Assembly: GCA_041396245.1 (NCBI GenBank)
Contig: JAWKYW010000004.1
Location: 1-64,000 of the forward strand
Source: Desulfobacillus sp041396245
GTDB taxonomy: Bacteria; Pseudomonadota; Gammaproteobacteria; Burkholderiales; Rhodocyclaceae
DNA: 64,000 nt
Direction of reading: 5' to 3'
Numbering within the stretch: position 1 is the first letter of the stretch; each line of letters starts with the position of its first letter. Positions 44,339 to 54,035 of this stretch are shown in pieces. The notes below the pieces were generated by a model, which was not told where the DNA came from, did no database searches, and worked only from the letters and a program-made list of their open reading frames with translations. A program made the position numbers and the translations under genes.

Positions 44339-46303
44339 TTACGGTAGGTCAGCCGTTTTCGGCGCGTCGCCGCCGTTCTTCGGCGCGACGAAGCCGAGGC
44401 GCGGCTTGAGCGACTGCGGCTGGCCGTCGAACAGCGCGGCGTAGTACACCGCGTTGCTCATGACCTTCTTGACGTAGTCGCGCGTTTCGTTGAAGGGGAT
44501 GGTCTCGGCGTAGATGGCGCCCTCCAGCGGCCGGTCCGCGTCGCGCCACTTGCGCGCCCGGCCCGGTCCGGCGTTGTAGGCGGCGGAAGCCAGCACCGGA
44601 TGGCTGTCGAGCTCGTCCAGCACCATCTTCAGGTAATGGGTGCCGAGCGTGACGTTGATTCCGGTTTCGTGCACCCGGGACGGGTGGTAGTCCTTCATGC
44701 CGATCTTCTTCGCCACCCAGCGGGCCGTACGCGGCATCAGCTGCATCAGGCCCTTGGCGCCGACCACCGACTTGGCGTTGGTGATGAAGCGGCTCTCCTG
44801 CCGCATCAGGCCGTAGACCCAGGCGTGATCGAGCTGCAGCGCCCGCGCCTGCGGCTCGACGTGCTCGCGGAAGGGCGCCAGGTAGCGCATCGAATAATCG
44901 TGCAGGGCCAGCGTGCGGTCGGCGGTGTTGATGGCGCGGTCGAAGATTCCGTTGCGGTGCGCCAGTTCCGCCGCCGCCAGCAGCCGGGCGTCGTCCATGT
45001 CCTGGGTGGCCCAGTTCCACTCGCGGATGCCCTCGATGCGCAGGTCGGTGCGAAACAGCGCCAGGGCGCGCCGGATGCCCGGCAGCGCCGCCACTGCCGT
45101 CACCTCCTCGGCGGAGGGATTGTTCGCCCGGGGCGGCGGCTGGATCGGACTGCCCAGTTCGTCGTCGGCGAGGTTGCCGTAGAAATTCGGCTGGCCGGCG
45201 ATGCGGCGATAGAGCGTCCGCGCCTCCTCCAGCCGGCCGTCCGCCGCGTGGGCGCGGCCGAGCCAGTAGGTCCAGGCCGGCTGCGCCTGCATGTCCCGCG
45301 GCATCTGTTCGATGGCGGCGCGCACCACCGTCCAGTCCTGGGCCCGCAGCCCGGCACGCGCCTTCCAGGCCGCCTGCTCCTCCGACAGGGGTGCGTCGCC
45401 GGCCAGCGCGTACCAGCCAATGGCCTCGGGCATGTGCTTCAGCGCCGCCCGCCAGCCGATCCGGGCATGGACGTAGCCGCGGTCCGCCGCCGAATACCTG
45501 CCCTGGATCTTCTCCCACTGCTGCGCCGCCTGGAGCGGGTCGTTGGCGGCGGTGCGCAACACGGCCAGCAGGGCCGTTTCCCGGCCCCGGCGACTGGCGG
45601 CGAAATTGTCGGGCAGCAGGGCCAGATAGCGGACCGGCTTGCGCACCACCGCCTCCAGCGTTTTCGCGGCGGGCGCCCGGGAGGGCGGCAGGTAGGCCGC
45701 GACGTCCTTCGCGGAGGCGAGCTTCCCGGCTTCAACCAGACCGCGCAGGCGCGCCCAGATATCGTCGGCGCCAAGACGGCCGTCGGCGATCAGCTTTTCC
45801 ATCAGGGGAATGCAGGCCGCGGGCAGCTCCCCGGCGGCAAGCCAGAGCGGACGCGCCGCCTCCGCCACGCCGGGATCGGCCAGGCGCAGGCGGTTGCGCA
45901 GGGCGTAGCAGACGATTTCCCGGTCGGCCCGGACGAGCGACGGATAGGCCGCCGCGAAGGCATCCCACTCGCCGCGCTCGCCCAGCACCTTGAGCCATTC
46001 GCCGCGCAGCCTGTCGGCGAGGAAGGTGCCGGAATGGCGCGCGAGGAAATCGCGCACCTCGTCGGCGCCGGCCTCCTTCAGGCGCAACTGCAACAGCCAG
46101 TATTCGACATAGGGCTCGAGCGCGTGGCCGCGCACCGCCCCAAGCTGTTCGGCCAGCCTGGTGCGGTCGCCGCGCTGGACCGACTCCACGGCTGCGAGGA
46201 CGTGTTCGTCGCCATTGGCCGCCTGCAACCCCGTCGCCGGGATGGCCAGCGCCAGGGCGCACAGGAGGCGATTGATTCTATATAGTTGCTTCACACTGCT
46301 CAC
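44339..46303 (-). CDS. Soluble lytic murein transglycosylase (Slt70 type)
   Basis: 654 residues. A signal peptide (about residues 1-28, ends LQAAN) precedes a long helical U-shaped region of TPR-like repeats and a C-terminal SLT catalytic domain. WVYGLMRQESRFITNAKSVVGAKGLMQLMPRTA carries the catalytic Glu (QES), and AAYNAGPGRARKWR and IPFNETRDYVKKVMSNAVYYAAL are the family motifs. It cleaves the glycan strand to 1,6-anhydromuropeptides in the periplasm. The start is GTG (46303 or 46294). Confidence 0.94.
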   Translation of the reverse strand: MSSVKQLYRINRLLCALALAIPATGLQAANGDEHVLAAVESVQRGDRTRLAEQLGAVRGHALEPYVEYWLLQLRLKEAGADEVRDFLARHSGTFLADRLRGEWLKVLGERGEWDAFAAAYPSLVRADREIVCYALRNRLRLADPGVAEAARPLWLAAGELPAACIPLMEKLIADGRLGADDIWARLRGLVEAGKLASAKDVAAYLPPSRAPAAKTLEAVVRKPVRYLALLPDNFAASRRGRETALLAVLRTAANDPLQAAQQWEKIQGRYSAADRGYVHARIGWRAALKHMPEAIGWYALAGDAPLSEEQAAWKARAGLRAQDWTVVRAAIEQMPRDMQAQPAWTYWLGRAHAADGRLEEARTLYRRIAGQPNFYGNLADDELGSPIQPPPRANNPSAEEVTAVAALPGIRRALALFRTDLRIEGIREWNWATQDMDDARLLAAAELAHRNGIFDRAINTADRTLALHDYSMRYLAPFREHVEPQARALQLDHAWVYGLMRQESRFITNAKSVVGAKGLMQLMPRTARWVAKKIGMKDYHPSRVHETGINVTLGTHYLKMVLDELDSHPVLASAAYNAGPGRARKWRDADRPLEGAIYAETIPFNETRDYVKKVMSNAVYYAALFDGQPQSLKPRLGFVAPKNGGDAPKTADLP

Positions 46304-46330
46304 CTTCGATTCCAGAATAGCATATCGGCC

Positions 46331-46939
46331 ATGACGGACGCTTTCGCCGCGAACGATCTGCGCGCCTTCCGCAACGCCCTGCGCAGCCGCCTCGTCGCGG
46401 CGCGCGAGGCACTACCGGCGGCGGAGCATGCGCGCCTGTCACGGGAGATCGAACGGCATCTGCAGCCGCTGCTTGAGGTCCTGAGACCCGCCGTGCTGGC
46501 CTTCTGCTGGCCGCACCGCGCGGAATTCGACGCCCGCGCCCTGGTCTCCGCGCGCCTGCCCGGCGGCCTGCGCGCCTGCCTGCCGGTGGTGGTGGACAAC
46601 GGATTGCCGCTGGAATTCCGCGAATGGGCGCCGAATAGCAAAATGATCGAGGACCGCTACGGCATCCACATCCCGGCTCGGGGGGAAGCCTTGCGGCCCG
46701 ATGCGATCCTCATGCCGCTCAACGGCTTCGACGAGGCCGGCTACCGCCTCGGCTACGGCGGCGGCTATTTCGACCGCAGCCTGGCCGCGCTCGACCCGCG
46801 CCCGCGCGCCATCGGCATCGGCTTCGAGCTGGCCCGCGTGGCCAGCATCCGGCCGCAGGCTTATGACCTGCCGATGGATTTCATCGTTACCGAGGCAGGG
46901 GGCTTCGAGGTCCGGGGAGGCTGCCTGAAACCACGTTAG
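46331..46939 (+). CDS. 5-formyltetrahydrofolate cyclo-ligase
   Basis: 202 residues. RNALRSRLVAAREALP is the N-terminal ATP-binding stretch, and LMPLNGFDEAGYRLGYGGGYFDR is the diagnostic folate/ATP signature. It recycles 5-formyl-THF to methenyl-THF. I chose the ATG at 46331; upstream in-frame codons lack similarity. It is divergent from the transglycosylase with a 27-nt gap. A repeat element follows its stop by about 10 nt. Confidence 0.92.
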   Translation: MTDAFAANDLRAFRNALRSRLVAAREALPAAEHARLSREIERHLQPLLEVLRPAVLAFCWPHRAEFDARALVSARLPGGLRACLPVVVDNGLPLEFREWAPNSKMIEDRYGIHIPARGEALRPDAILMPLNGFDEAGYRLGYGGGYFDRSLAALDPRPRAIGIGFELARVASIRPQAYDLPMDFIVTEAGGFEVRGGCLKPR

Positions 46940-46948
46940 CCCGACTCC

Positions 46949-47020
46949 GTCATTCCCGCGAAAGCGGGAATCCAGAAGTTTCGAGCGGACCCTATGGATT
47001 CCCGCTTTCGCGGGAATGAC
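46949..47020. repeat. GTCATTCCCGCGAAAGCGGG inverted repeat element
   Basis: Two near-perfect mirror units: GTCATTCCCGCGAAAGCGGG and AATCCA at the left, and TGGATTC then CCCGCTTTCGCGGG-AATGAC at the right, with a central CCTATGG. It is a compound palindrome of 72 bp, common as an intergenic repeat in betaproteobacteria. It separates two convergent genes and could form a terminator-like hairpin in either direction. Confidence 0.85.
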
Positions 47021-47025
47021 AATGT

Positions 47026-48534
47026 CTACCCGAGGAACATCCGGTAAGCCGGGTTCTTGGTTTCATCCCAGTTGGCGTAGCCGAGGTCCTTCAGGAAGGC
47101 GCGGAAAGCCGCCTTCTCGCGCGGCGGCACCTGCATCCCCACCAGCACGCGGCCGTAGTCGGCGCCGTGGTTGCGATAATGGAACAGCGAGATGTTCCAG
47201 CTGGCGCTCATGCTGTCGAGGAACTTCATCAGCGCGCCGGGCCGCTCGGGGAACTCGAAACGATAGATCAGCTCGTTGTCCACCGTTGCGTGGCCGCCGA
47301 CCATGTGGCGCACGTGCAGCTTTGCCATCTCGTCCTCGGTCAGGTCGAGCGTGGCCAGGCCGTGGCGGCGCAGGGAATCGACCAGCTTCAGCGATTCCGC
47401 CCGGCTCGCCACCTGCACGCCGACAAAGACGTGCGCCATGCGCGGGTCGTCGTAGCGGTAGTTGAATTCGGTGATGTTGCGCGCGCCGAGCAGGGCGCAG
47501 AATTTCCTGAAGCTGCCCGGCGTCTCGGGAATCGTCACCGCCAGCACCGCTTCGCGCTGCTCGCCGACCTCGGCGCGCTCGGCGACGAAGCGCAGGCGGT
47601 CGAAGTTGGTGTTGGCGCCGGAAGCGACCGCCACCAGCGTCCTGCCGTGGAGCTTGTGCTGCGCCGCCCAGGCCTTGGCGCCGGCGATGGCCAGCGCCCC
47701 GGCCGGCTCGAGGATCGAGCGCGTGTCCTCGAAGACGTCCTTGATGGCGGCGCAGATGGCGTCGGTGTCGACCAGGATCACTTCGTCGACCACCTCCTTG
47801 CACAGGCGGAAGGTCTCCTCGCCGACCTGCTTCACCGCCACGCCGTCGGCGAACAGGCCGACCTGGCCCAGGCGCACGCGGTGGCCGGCGGCGAGCGAGC
47901 GCGCCATGGCGTCGGCCTCGACCGGCTCGACGCCGATCACCCGGATGTCCGGCCGCAGGCGCTTGACGTAGGCGCCGATGCCGGCGATCAGCCCGCCGCC
48001 GCCGACGGGCACGAAAATGGCGTGGATCGGCCGGGTGTGCTGGCGCAGGATCTCCATGCCGATGGTGCCCTGGCCGGCGATGACTTCCGGATCGTCGTAG
48101 GGGTGCACGAAGGTCATTCGGCGCTTCTTTTCCAGTTCCAGCGCGTGGCGGTAGGCCTCGTCGTAGGCGTCGCCCGCCAGCACCACCTCGGCGCCGCGCG
48201 CCGCCACGGCGTTGATCTTGATCTGCGGCGTCGTCACCGGCATGACGATCACCGCCTTGCAGCCCAGCCGCTGCGCCGCCAGCGCCACGCCCCGGGCATG
48301 GTTGCCGGCGGAGGCCGTGATGACGCCGCGCTTCAAGGCCGCCGGCGACAGGTGCGCCATCCTGTTGTAGGCGCCGCGCAGCTTGAAGGAGAAGATCTCC
48401 TGCATGTCCTCGCGCTTGAGCAGCAGCGTGTTGCCGAGCCGCGCCGAGAGGTTGGGCGCGACCTCGAGCAGCGATTCGATCGCCACGTCGTAGACCTGCG
48501 CGTTGAGGATTCTGGTGAGGTAGTCGATGGTCAT
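47026..48534 (-). CDS. ilvA: Threonine ammonia-lyase, biosynthetic (IlvA)
   Basis: 502 residues, the length of the long biosynthetic form with two ACT-like domains. The PLP Lys is in SFKLRGAYNRM (Lys51). SAGNHARGVALAA, VGGGGLIAGIGAYVK and EPAGALAIAGAKAW follow. The C-terminal half has two regulatory ACT-like repeats (AVLAVTIPETPGSFRKFCALLG and RFEFPERPGALMKFLDSMSA), so isoleucine feedback is expected. It makes 2-oxobutanoate for isoleucine. Divergent from the large oxidase. Confidence 0.95.
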   Translation of the reverse strand: MTIDYLTRILNAQVYDVAIESLLEVAPNLSARLGNTLLLKREDMQEIFSFKLRGAYNRMAHLSPAALKRGVITASAGNHARGVALAAQRLGCKAVIVMPVTTPQIKINAVAARGAEVVLAGDAYDEAYRHALELEKKRRMTFVHPYDDPEVIAGQGTIGMEILRQHTRPIHAIFVPVGGGGLIAGIGAYVKRLRPDIRVIGVEPVEADAMARSLAAGHRVRLGQVGLFADGVAVKQVGEETFRLCKEVVDEVILVDTDAICAAIKDVFEDTRSILEPAGALAIAGAKAWAAQHKLHGRTLVAVASGANTNFDRLRFVAERAEVGEQREAVLAVTIPETPGSFRKFCALLGARNITEFNYRYDDPRMAHVFVGVQVASRAESLKLVDSLRRHGLATLDLTEDEMAKLHVRHMVGGHATVDNELIYRFEFPERPGALMKFLDSMSASWNISLFHYRNHGADYGRVLVGMQVPPREKAAFRAFLKDLGYANWDETKNPAYRMFLG

Positions 48535-48659
48535 GGTCGCGCAAGGGTAACAGCGCCGGGCCCGGCTCTCAAGGCCATGCGCTCCGCAAGGGTTTGATTA
48601 CGCTGCGTGTTGCGCCGCGGTAAGTTAAAATTGTTTCTTTGCCGCCGCACCCCGCCCGC

Positions 48660-51600
48660 ATGACCGCCCGCCTGCGCGAAATCCCCTACAACTACACCTC
48701 GTTCTCCGACCGCGAGATCGTCATCCGCCTGCTCGGCGACGAGGCGTGGCGGGTGCTGGACAAGTTGCGCGCGGAGCGCGTCACCGGCCGTTCGGCGCGC
48801 ATGCTCTACGAAGTGCTGGGCGACATCTGGGTGGTGCAGAGGAATCCCTACCTCGAGGACGACCTGCTCGCCAGCCGCGAGCGCCGCGAGGCATTGATCG
48901 GTGCACTGCGCCACCGCCTCGCCGAGATCGAGAAACGCCGCCAGGGCAACGAGCGCGTCGCGCAATTGCTTGAAGCGGCCCATCAGGCGGTCGACCGCTT
49001 CGCCGCCGGCTTCGCCGCCACCGCCGAACTGCGCGAACGCGTGCGGCGCGCGCTGGCGAAGCACACGCGGCGCGACAACATCTGCTTCGACGGCCTGGCG
49101 CGCGTCTCGCACGTCACCGACGCCACCGACTGGCGCGTCGAGTATCCCTTCGTCGTGCTCTGCCCGGACAGCGAGGACGAGATCCCCGGCCTGGTGAAGG
49201 ACTGCGTCGCGCTGGGCCTGACGATCATTCCGCGCGGGGGCGGCACCGGCTACACCGGCGGCGCCGTGCCGCTGACGCCCAACTCGGTGGTCATCAACAC
49301 CGAGAAGCTCGACCGCCTCGCCGTACCGCAGGAACTGACTTTGCCCGGCGTGGCTCGGCCCTGCGCCACCATCCACTGCGGCGCCGGCGTGGTGACGCGG
49401 CGCGTGATGGAGGCCGCCGAGGAAGCCGGCCTCGTGTTTGCCGTCGACCCGACCTCGGCCGACGCCTCCTGCATCGGCGGCAACATCGCCATGAATGCCG
49501 GCGGCAAGAAGGCCGTGCTGTGGGGCACGGCGCTCGACAACCTGGCCTCCTGGAAGATGGTCGGCCCGGACGGCAACTGGCTCGAGGTGGAACGTTTGGA
49601 GCACAACCTCGGCAAGATCCACGACCAGGCGCTGGCGAAGTTCCGCGTGCGCCGAACCGATTCGGAAACGGGCAAGCCGCTCTCGGAGGAAATCCTCGAG
49701 GTGCCGGGCAGCCGCTTCCGCAAGACGGGCCTCGGCAAGGACGTCACCGACAAGTTCCTCGCCGGCCTGCCGGGCGTGCAGAAGGAAGGCTGCGACGGCA
49801 TCGTCACCTCGGCACGCTTCATCCTGCACCGCCTGCCGCCGGTCACCCGCACCGTCTGCCTGGAGTTCTACGGCCAGGTGCGCGAGGCGGTGCCGGCCAT
49901 CGTCGAGGTCAAGGACTATCTGGAAAGGCGGCCGGGCGGCGCGATCTTGGCGGGACTCGAGCACCTCGACGAGCGCTACATCAAGGCGGTCGGCTACGCG
50001 CCGAAGGCCAAGCGCCATGGCCGGCCGAGGATGGTGCTGCTCGGCGACATCGTCGGCGAGGACGAGACGGCCGTGATGCAGGCGGCCTCGCAGGTGGTGA
50101 GGATCGCCAGCGCCCGAGGCGGCGAGGGCTTCATCGCCACCACGGCGGAGGCGCGCAAGACCTTCTGGCTCGACCGCGCCCGCACCGCCGCCATCGCCCG
50201 CCACACCAACGCCTTCAAGATCAACGAGGACGTAGTGATCCCGCTGCCGCGCATGGGCGACTACTGCGACGGCATCGAGCGTATCAACATCGAGCTGTCG
50301 ATCAAAAACAAGCTGCGCCTGTGCGAGGCGCTGGCCGAATTCCTGCAGGGCGAGCTGCCGCTGCATGCCGGCGACGCCAACCTCGACGCCGAGGAACTGA
50401 TCGGCGACCGCCGCGCGCAGGCGCTGGAACTGATCGAAACGGTGCGATCGCACTGGCAGGGGCTGCTGGACAACCTCGATGCGCCCGCCGATTCACCCCC
50501 TCTCCCCCTCGGGGGAGAGGGACGGGGTGAGGGGGCTACGATCTTCCACACCCTGCAGGACTACTCGGTGCGCGTCTCCTGGAAGCGCGAGCTGAAGCCG
50601 CAGCTCGAGGACATCTTCGACGGCGTGGTGTTCGGCCCGGTGCTGGAACGCATCGCGGGCATCCACCGCGAGGTGCTGCGCGGGCGCGTCTTCGTCGCCC
50701 TGCACATGCACGCCGGCGACGGCAACGTGCACACCAACATCCCGGTCAACTCCGACCGCTACGAGATGCTGCAGGAGGCCAACGCCGCCGTCGACCGCAT
50801 CATGGCGCTGGCGAGGAGCCTCGGCGGCGTCATTTCCGGCGAGCACGGCATCGGCATCACCAAGCTCGACTACCTGGCGCCGGAGGAACTCGCGCCCTTC
50901 GTCGACTACAAGCGCCGCATCGACCCCGAGGGCCGCTTCAACAAGGGCAAGCTGCTGCCGGGCGCCAACCTCGCCAACGCCTACACCCCCAGCTTCAGCC
51001 TGCTCGGCGTCGAGTCGCTGATCCTCGAGCAGTCGGAGATCGGCAACATCGCGGCCAGCATCAAGGACTGCCTGCGCTGCGGCAAGTGCAAGCCGGTCTG
51101 CTCGACCCACGTGCCGCGCGCCAACCTGCTCTACTCGCCGCGCAACAAGATTCTCGGCACGGGGCTGCTGGTCGAGGCCTTCCTGTATGAAGAGCAGACG
51201 CGGCGCGGCGTCTCGCTGGCACACTTCGACGAGTTCAACGACATCGCCGACCACTGCACCATCTGCCACCGCTGCGTGAAGCCCTGCCCGGTGGACATCG
51301 ACTACGGCGACGTCTCGGTGGCCATGCGCAACTTCCTGCGCGAGCAGGGCCGGAAGAAGTTCGTGCCGGCCAAGGCGGCGGCGATGGCCTTCCTCACCCT
51401 CAAGGACCCGGCGACGATCAAGCTGATGCGCAAGGGCATGATCGCGTGGGGCTACAAGGCGCAGCGCCTCGGCTACCGCCTGGCCAAGACGCTCGGCCTG
51501 GCGCAGGCGAGCAAGCGCCGGCCGGCGGCTACGCTGGGCGCGCCGACGCTGCGCACGCAGGTCATCCACTTCATCAACCGGCCGATGCCGGGCGGGTTGC

Positions 51601-52466
51601 CCAAGCGCACCAGCCGGGTGCTGCTCGACATCGAGGACGCCGCCATCGTGCCGGTGATCCGCGACCCGCGGAAGGTCACGGAGGATTCCGACGCCGTCTT
51701 CTACTTCCCCGGCTGCGGCTCGGAGCGGCTGTTCTCGCAAGTGGGGCTGGCGACGCAGGCCATGCTCTTCGAACTGGGCGCGCAGACCGTGCTGCCGCCG
51801 GGCTACCTGTGCTGCGGCTACCCGCAGACGGCGGCGGGCGAGGCCGACGAGGGACAGAAGATCACCACCGACAACCGCGTGCTGTTCCACCGCGTCGCCA
51901 ACACGCTCAACTACCTCGACATCCGCACGGTGATCGTCTCCTGCGGCACCTGCATGGACCAGCTGCAGAAGTACGAATTCGGCAAGATCTTTCCCGGCTG
52001 CCGCCTGCTCGACATCCACGAGTACCTGATGGAGAAGGGCGTCAAGCTCGACGGCGTGAAGGGCGTGCGCTACCTCTACCACCAGCCCTGCCACGACCCG
52101 ATGCGCGTGCACAATGGCACCAGGGTGGCGGCGCAGCTGCTCGGCAGCCGCGTCGACCTGAACGACCGCTGCTGCGGCGAAGCCGGCACCCTGGCGGTGG
52201 CGCGGCCCGACGTGTCAACCCAGGTGCGCTTCCGCAAGCAGGAGGAGATCGCGCGCGGCATTGCGCGCTTCCCCGGCGACGACCCGGTGAAGATCCTCAC
52301 CTCCTGCCCGTCCTGCCTGCAGGGCCTGCACCGCTACGCCGACGACACGGGCACGGATGCCGACTACATCGTCGTCGAGCTGGCGAAGCACCTGTTGGGG
52401 CCTGACTGGATGGAAAACTACGTCGCACGGGCCAACGCCGGCGGGATTGAAAGAGTGCTGCTGTGA
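48660..52466 (+). CDS. FAD/Fe-S oxidoreductase with N-terminal DUF3683 (D-2-hydroxyacid dehydrogenase type)
   Basis: 1268 residues. A DUF3683-like N-terminus (1-185) precedes a PCMH-type FAD domain with PRGGGTGYTGGAVPL near 190, a FAD-linked oxidase C-terminal domain, and two 4Fe-4S motifs (CLRCGKCKPVC about 803, CTICHRCVKPCP about 865). Two cysteine-rich CCG domains follow (GCGSERLFSQ..., YLCCGYPQT about 1050; CCGEAG about 1171). The layout matches a fused GlcD-GlcF-like lactate or glycolate dehydrogenase feeding electrons to quinone; the substrate is inferred only. Residues about 611-625 (SPPLPLGGEGRGEGA) derive from an in-frame inserted intergenic repeat at 50494-50535. A dispersed motif lies antisense at 49319. 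Confidence 0.9.
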   Translation: MTARLREIPYNYTSFSDREIVIRLLGDEAWRVLDKLRAERVTGRSARMLYEVLGDIWVVQRNPYLEDDLLASRERREALIGALRHRLAEIEKRRQGNERVAQLLEAAHQAVDRFAAGFAATAELRERVRRALAKHTRRDNICFDGLARVSHVTDATDWRVEYPFVVLCPDSEDEIPGLVKDCVALGLTIIPRGGGTGYTGGAVPLTPNSVVINTEKLDRLAVPQELTLPGVARPCATIHCGAGVVTRRVMEAAEEAGLVFAVDPTSADASCIGGNIAMNAGGKKAVLWGTALDNLASWKMVGPDGNWLEVERLEHNLGKIHDQALAKFRVRRTDSETGKPLSEEILEVPGSRFRKTGLGKDVTDKFLAGLPGVQKEGCDGIVTSARFILHRLPPVTRTVCLEFYGQVREAVPAIVEVKDYLERRPGGAILAGLEHLDERYIKAVGYAPKAKRHGRPRMVLLGDIVGEDETAVMQAASQVVRIASARGGEGFIATTAEARKTFWLDRARTAAIARHTNAFKINEDVVIPLPRMGDYCDGIERINIELSIKNKLRLCEALAEFLQGELPLHAGDANLDAEELIGDRRAQALELIETVRSHWQGLLDNLDAPADSPPLPLGGEGRGEGATIFHTLQDYSVRVSWKRELKPQLEDIFDGVVFGPVLERIAGIHREVLRGRVFVALHMHAGDGNVHTNIPVNSDRYEMLQEANAAVDRIMALARSLGGVISGEHGIGITKLDYLAPEELAPFVDYKRRIDPEGRFNKGKLLPGANLANAYTPSFSLLGVESLILEQSEIGNIAASIKDCLRCGKCKPVCSTHVPRANLLYSPRNKILGTGLLVEAFLYEEQTRRGVSLAHFDEFNDIADHCTICHRCVKPCPVDIDYGDVSVAMRNFLREQGRKKFVPAKAAAMAFLTLKDPATIKLMRKGMIAWGYKAQRLGYRLAKTLGLAQASKRRPAATLGAPTLRTQVIHFINRPMPGGLPKRTSRVLLDIEDAAIVPVIRDPRKVTEDSDAVFYFPGCGSERLFSQVGLATQAMLFELGAQTVLPPGYLCCGYPQTAAGEADEGQKITTDNRVLFHRVANTLNYLDIRTVIVSCGTCMDQLQKYEFGKIFPGCRLLDIHEYLMEKGVKLDGVKGVRYLYHQPCHDPMRVHNGTRVAAQLLGSRVDLNDRCCGEAGTLAVARPDVSTQVRFRKQEEIARGIARFPGDDPVKILTSCPSCLQGLHRYADDTGTDADYIVVELAKHLLGPDWMENYVARANAGGIERVLL
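49319..49342 (-). repeat. Dispersed bipartite motif, copy 12
   Basis: Exact match, antisense within the oxidase gene (protein reads QELTLPGVARP). Confidence 0.85.
50494..50535. repeat. CCCCTCTCCCC repeat inserted in frame in the oxidase gene
   Basis: CCCTCTCCCC-CTCG-GGGGAGAGGG within TCACCCC...GGGGTGAGGGGG. The repeat is normally intergenic (relatives at 1301 and 36606). Here it adds a Pro/Gly-rich loop of about 15 residues without shifting the frame. Confidence 0.85.
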
Positions 52467-52475
52467 AAGGCTTGA

Positions 52476-52559
52476 ACCACGGCGACACGGCGAAACCTTC
52501 GGAAAAAGCGCATCCAGATCAAAAATGCATTTCCGCCGTGTCGCCGTGCGCGCCGTGGT
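52476..52559. repeat. CACGGCG palindromic repeat, copy 3
   Basis: ACCACGGCGACACGGCG faces CGCCGTGTCGCCGTGCGCGCCGTGGT with an AT-richer spacer. It ends 18 nt before the LysE start. Confidence 0.8.
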
Positions 52560-52576
52560 AAATTGCTTTTGCCAAA

Positions 52577-53221
52577 ATGCTTGACATGACCGTTACCCAG
52601 GTCGCCGGCTTTCTTCTCGCCGCCGCCCTGATCACCCTCGCCCCCGGACCGGACAACCTGTCCGTGCTCAGCCTGGGGCTGTCGCGCGGCCGCCGCGCCG
52701 GCATCGGCTTCGGCCTGGGCTGCGCGCTGGGCTGCTTCATCCACACCCTGCTCGCCACGCTCGGCGTGACCGCCCTCATCGCCGCCTCGGAGACTGCCTT
52801 CACCGCGCTCAAGCTGGCCGGCGCCGCCTATCTGTGCTGGCTCGGCTGGAAGGCACTGCAGAGTCCGGGCGCAACGCTTGGTGCAGAGGCGGAAGTCATG
52901 CACGTCGACCAGGCCATGCGGCCCTACCTGATGCGCGGCTTCGTTGCCAACGCCATCAACCCCAAGGTGGCGCTGTTCTTCCTCGCCTTCCTGCCGCAGT
53001 TCATCGATCCGGCGCGCGGCAACGCTGCCGTGCAGACGGCCTTGCTCGGCACGCTGTTTGCCGTGCAGACGGTGTTCATCTTCGGCGCGCTCGGCTGGTA
53101 CGCCGGCAGCGTCGGCGGCTGGCTGCGCAGCCGTCCCGCAGTGGGCCGCTGGCTCGACCGCGCCACCGGCATGCTGTTCATCGGGCTGGGCATTCGCCTG
53201 GCGCTGGCCGAACGGGGCTGA
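52577..53221 (+). CDS. LysE/RhtB family amino-acid exporter
   Basis: 214 residues, five to six hydrophobic helices. LITLAPGPDNLSVLSLGLSRGRRAGIGFGLGCALG is the family signature, and AGAAYLCWLGWKAL and GFVANAINPKVALFFLAFLPQFI follow. It exports amino acids or homoserine-lactone-like compounds; the substrate cannot be read from sequence. The ATG is at 52577, with ATG 52586 as an alternative. Confidence 0.92.
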   Translation: MLDMTVTQVAGFLLAAALITLAPGPDNLSVLSLGLSRGRRAGIGFGLGCALGCFIHTLLATLGVTALIAASETAFTALKLAGAAYLCWLGWKALQSPGATLGAEAEVMHVDQAMRPYLMRGFVANAINPKVALFFLAFLPQFIDPARGNAAVQTALLGTLFAVQTVFIFGALGWYAGSVGGWLRSRPAVGRWLDRATGMLFIGLGIRLALAERG

Positions 53222-53240
53222 CAAGGCAGGGATACGGGTC

Positions 53241-54035
53241 ATGTGCCAGCTGCTCGGCATGAACTGCAACACGCCGACCGACATCTGCTTCTCCTTTGAA
53301 GGCTTCCACACGCGCGGCGGGTTGACCGACGTGCACCGCGACGGCTGGGGCATCGCCTTCTTCGAGGGCGCGGGCTGCCGCCTCTTCCTCGATGCGAAGG
53401 CGACCATCGAATCGCCGGTGGCCGAACTGGTGCGCCAGTATCCGATCCGCTCGATGAACGTCATCGCCCACATCCGCAAGGCGACCCAGGGCGAGGTGGC
53501 GCTGGAGAACACCCACCCCTTCATGCGCGAACTGTGGGGCCGCTACTGGATTTTCGCCCACAACGGCAACCTGAAGGACTTCGCGCCGCCGCTCGACGGC
53601 AGCTTCCTGCCGGTCGGCCACAGCGACAGCGAGCGCGCCTTTTGCTGGCTGCTGCAGAACCTGCGCACACGATTCGATGCGCCGCCGCCGCGCGAGGCGC
53701 TCTTCGCCGTGCTGCGGGAACTGACTTTCGGAATCGTCACCCATGGCGAGTTCAATTACCTGCTCTCCAACGGCGAGGGCCTGTTCGCCCACTGCGCGAC
53801 GAAGCTCAGCTACGTCGTGCGCCAGGCGCCGTTCGCCGTCGCCCACTTGAAGGACCGCGACCTGTCTGTGGACTTCAGCGAGGTGACGTCGCCGGACGAC
53901 CGCGTCGTCCTCGTCGCCACCGTCCCGCTCACCGACAACGAGGCATGGACGACGCTGGCGCCCGGGACGCTGGCATTGTTCGCGGACGGCGCGCCGCTGC
54001 GCGTCGCAACGGCTCCTATTCCGGCAGGCCGTTGA
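53241..54035 (+). CDS. Class II glutamine amidotransferase (YafJ-like)
   Basis: 264 residues, beginning MCQLLGMNCN so that Cys2 is the N-terminal nucleophile after Met removal. RGGLTDVHRDGWGIAFFEG, HIRKATQGEV and HNGNLKDF are Ntn-hydrolase glutaminase motifs. No synthetase domain is present, so the acceptor is unknown. The motif copy at 53705 encodes LRELTFGIV antisense. It overlaps the convergent solute-binding gene by 20 nt. Confidence 0.9.
   Translation: MCQLLGMNCNTPTDICFSFEGFHTRGGLTDVHRDGWGIAFFEGAGCRLFLDAKATIESPVAELVRQYPIRSMNVIAHIRKATQGEVALENTHPFMRELWGRYWIFAHNGNLKDFAPPLDGSFLPVGHSDSERAFCWLLQNLRTRFDAPPPREALFAVLRELTFGIVTHGEFNYLLSNGEGLFAHCATKLSYVVRQAPFAVAHLKDRDLSVDFSEVTSPDDRVVLVATVPLTDNEAWTTLAPGTLALFADGAPLRVATAPIPAGR
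53705..53728 (-). repeat. Dispersed bipartite motif, copy 13
   Basis: Exact match, antisense within the amidotransferase gene. Confidence 0.85.

Noticed and set aside
48531..50453. 640-codon leftward frame opposite the DUF3683 oxidase
   Set aside because: Shadow of a gene with intact FAD and Fe-S motifs.
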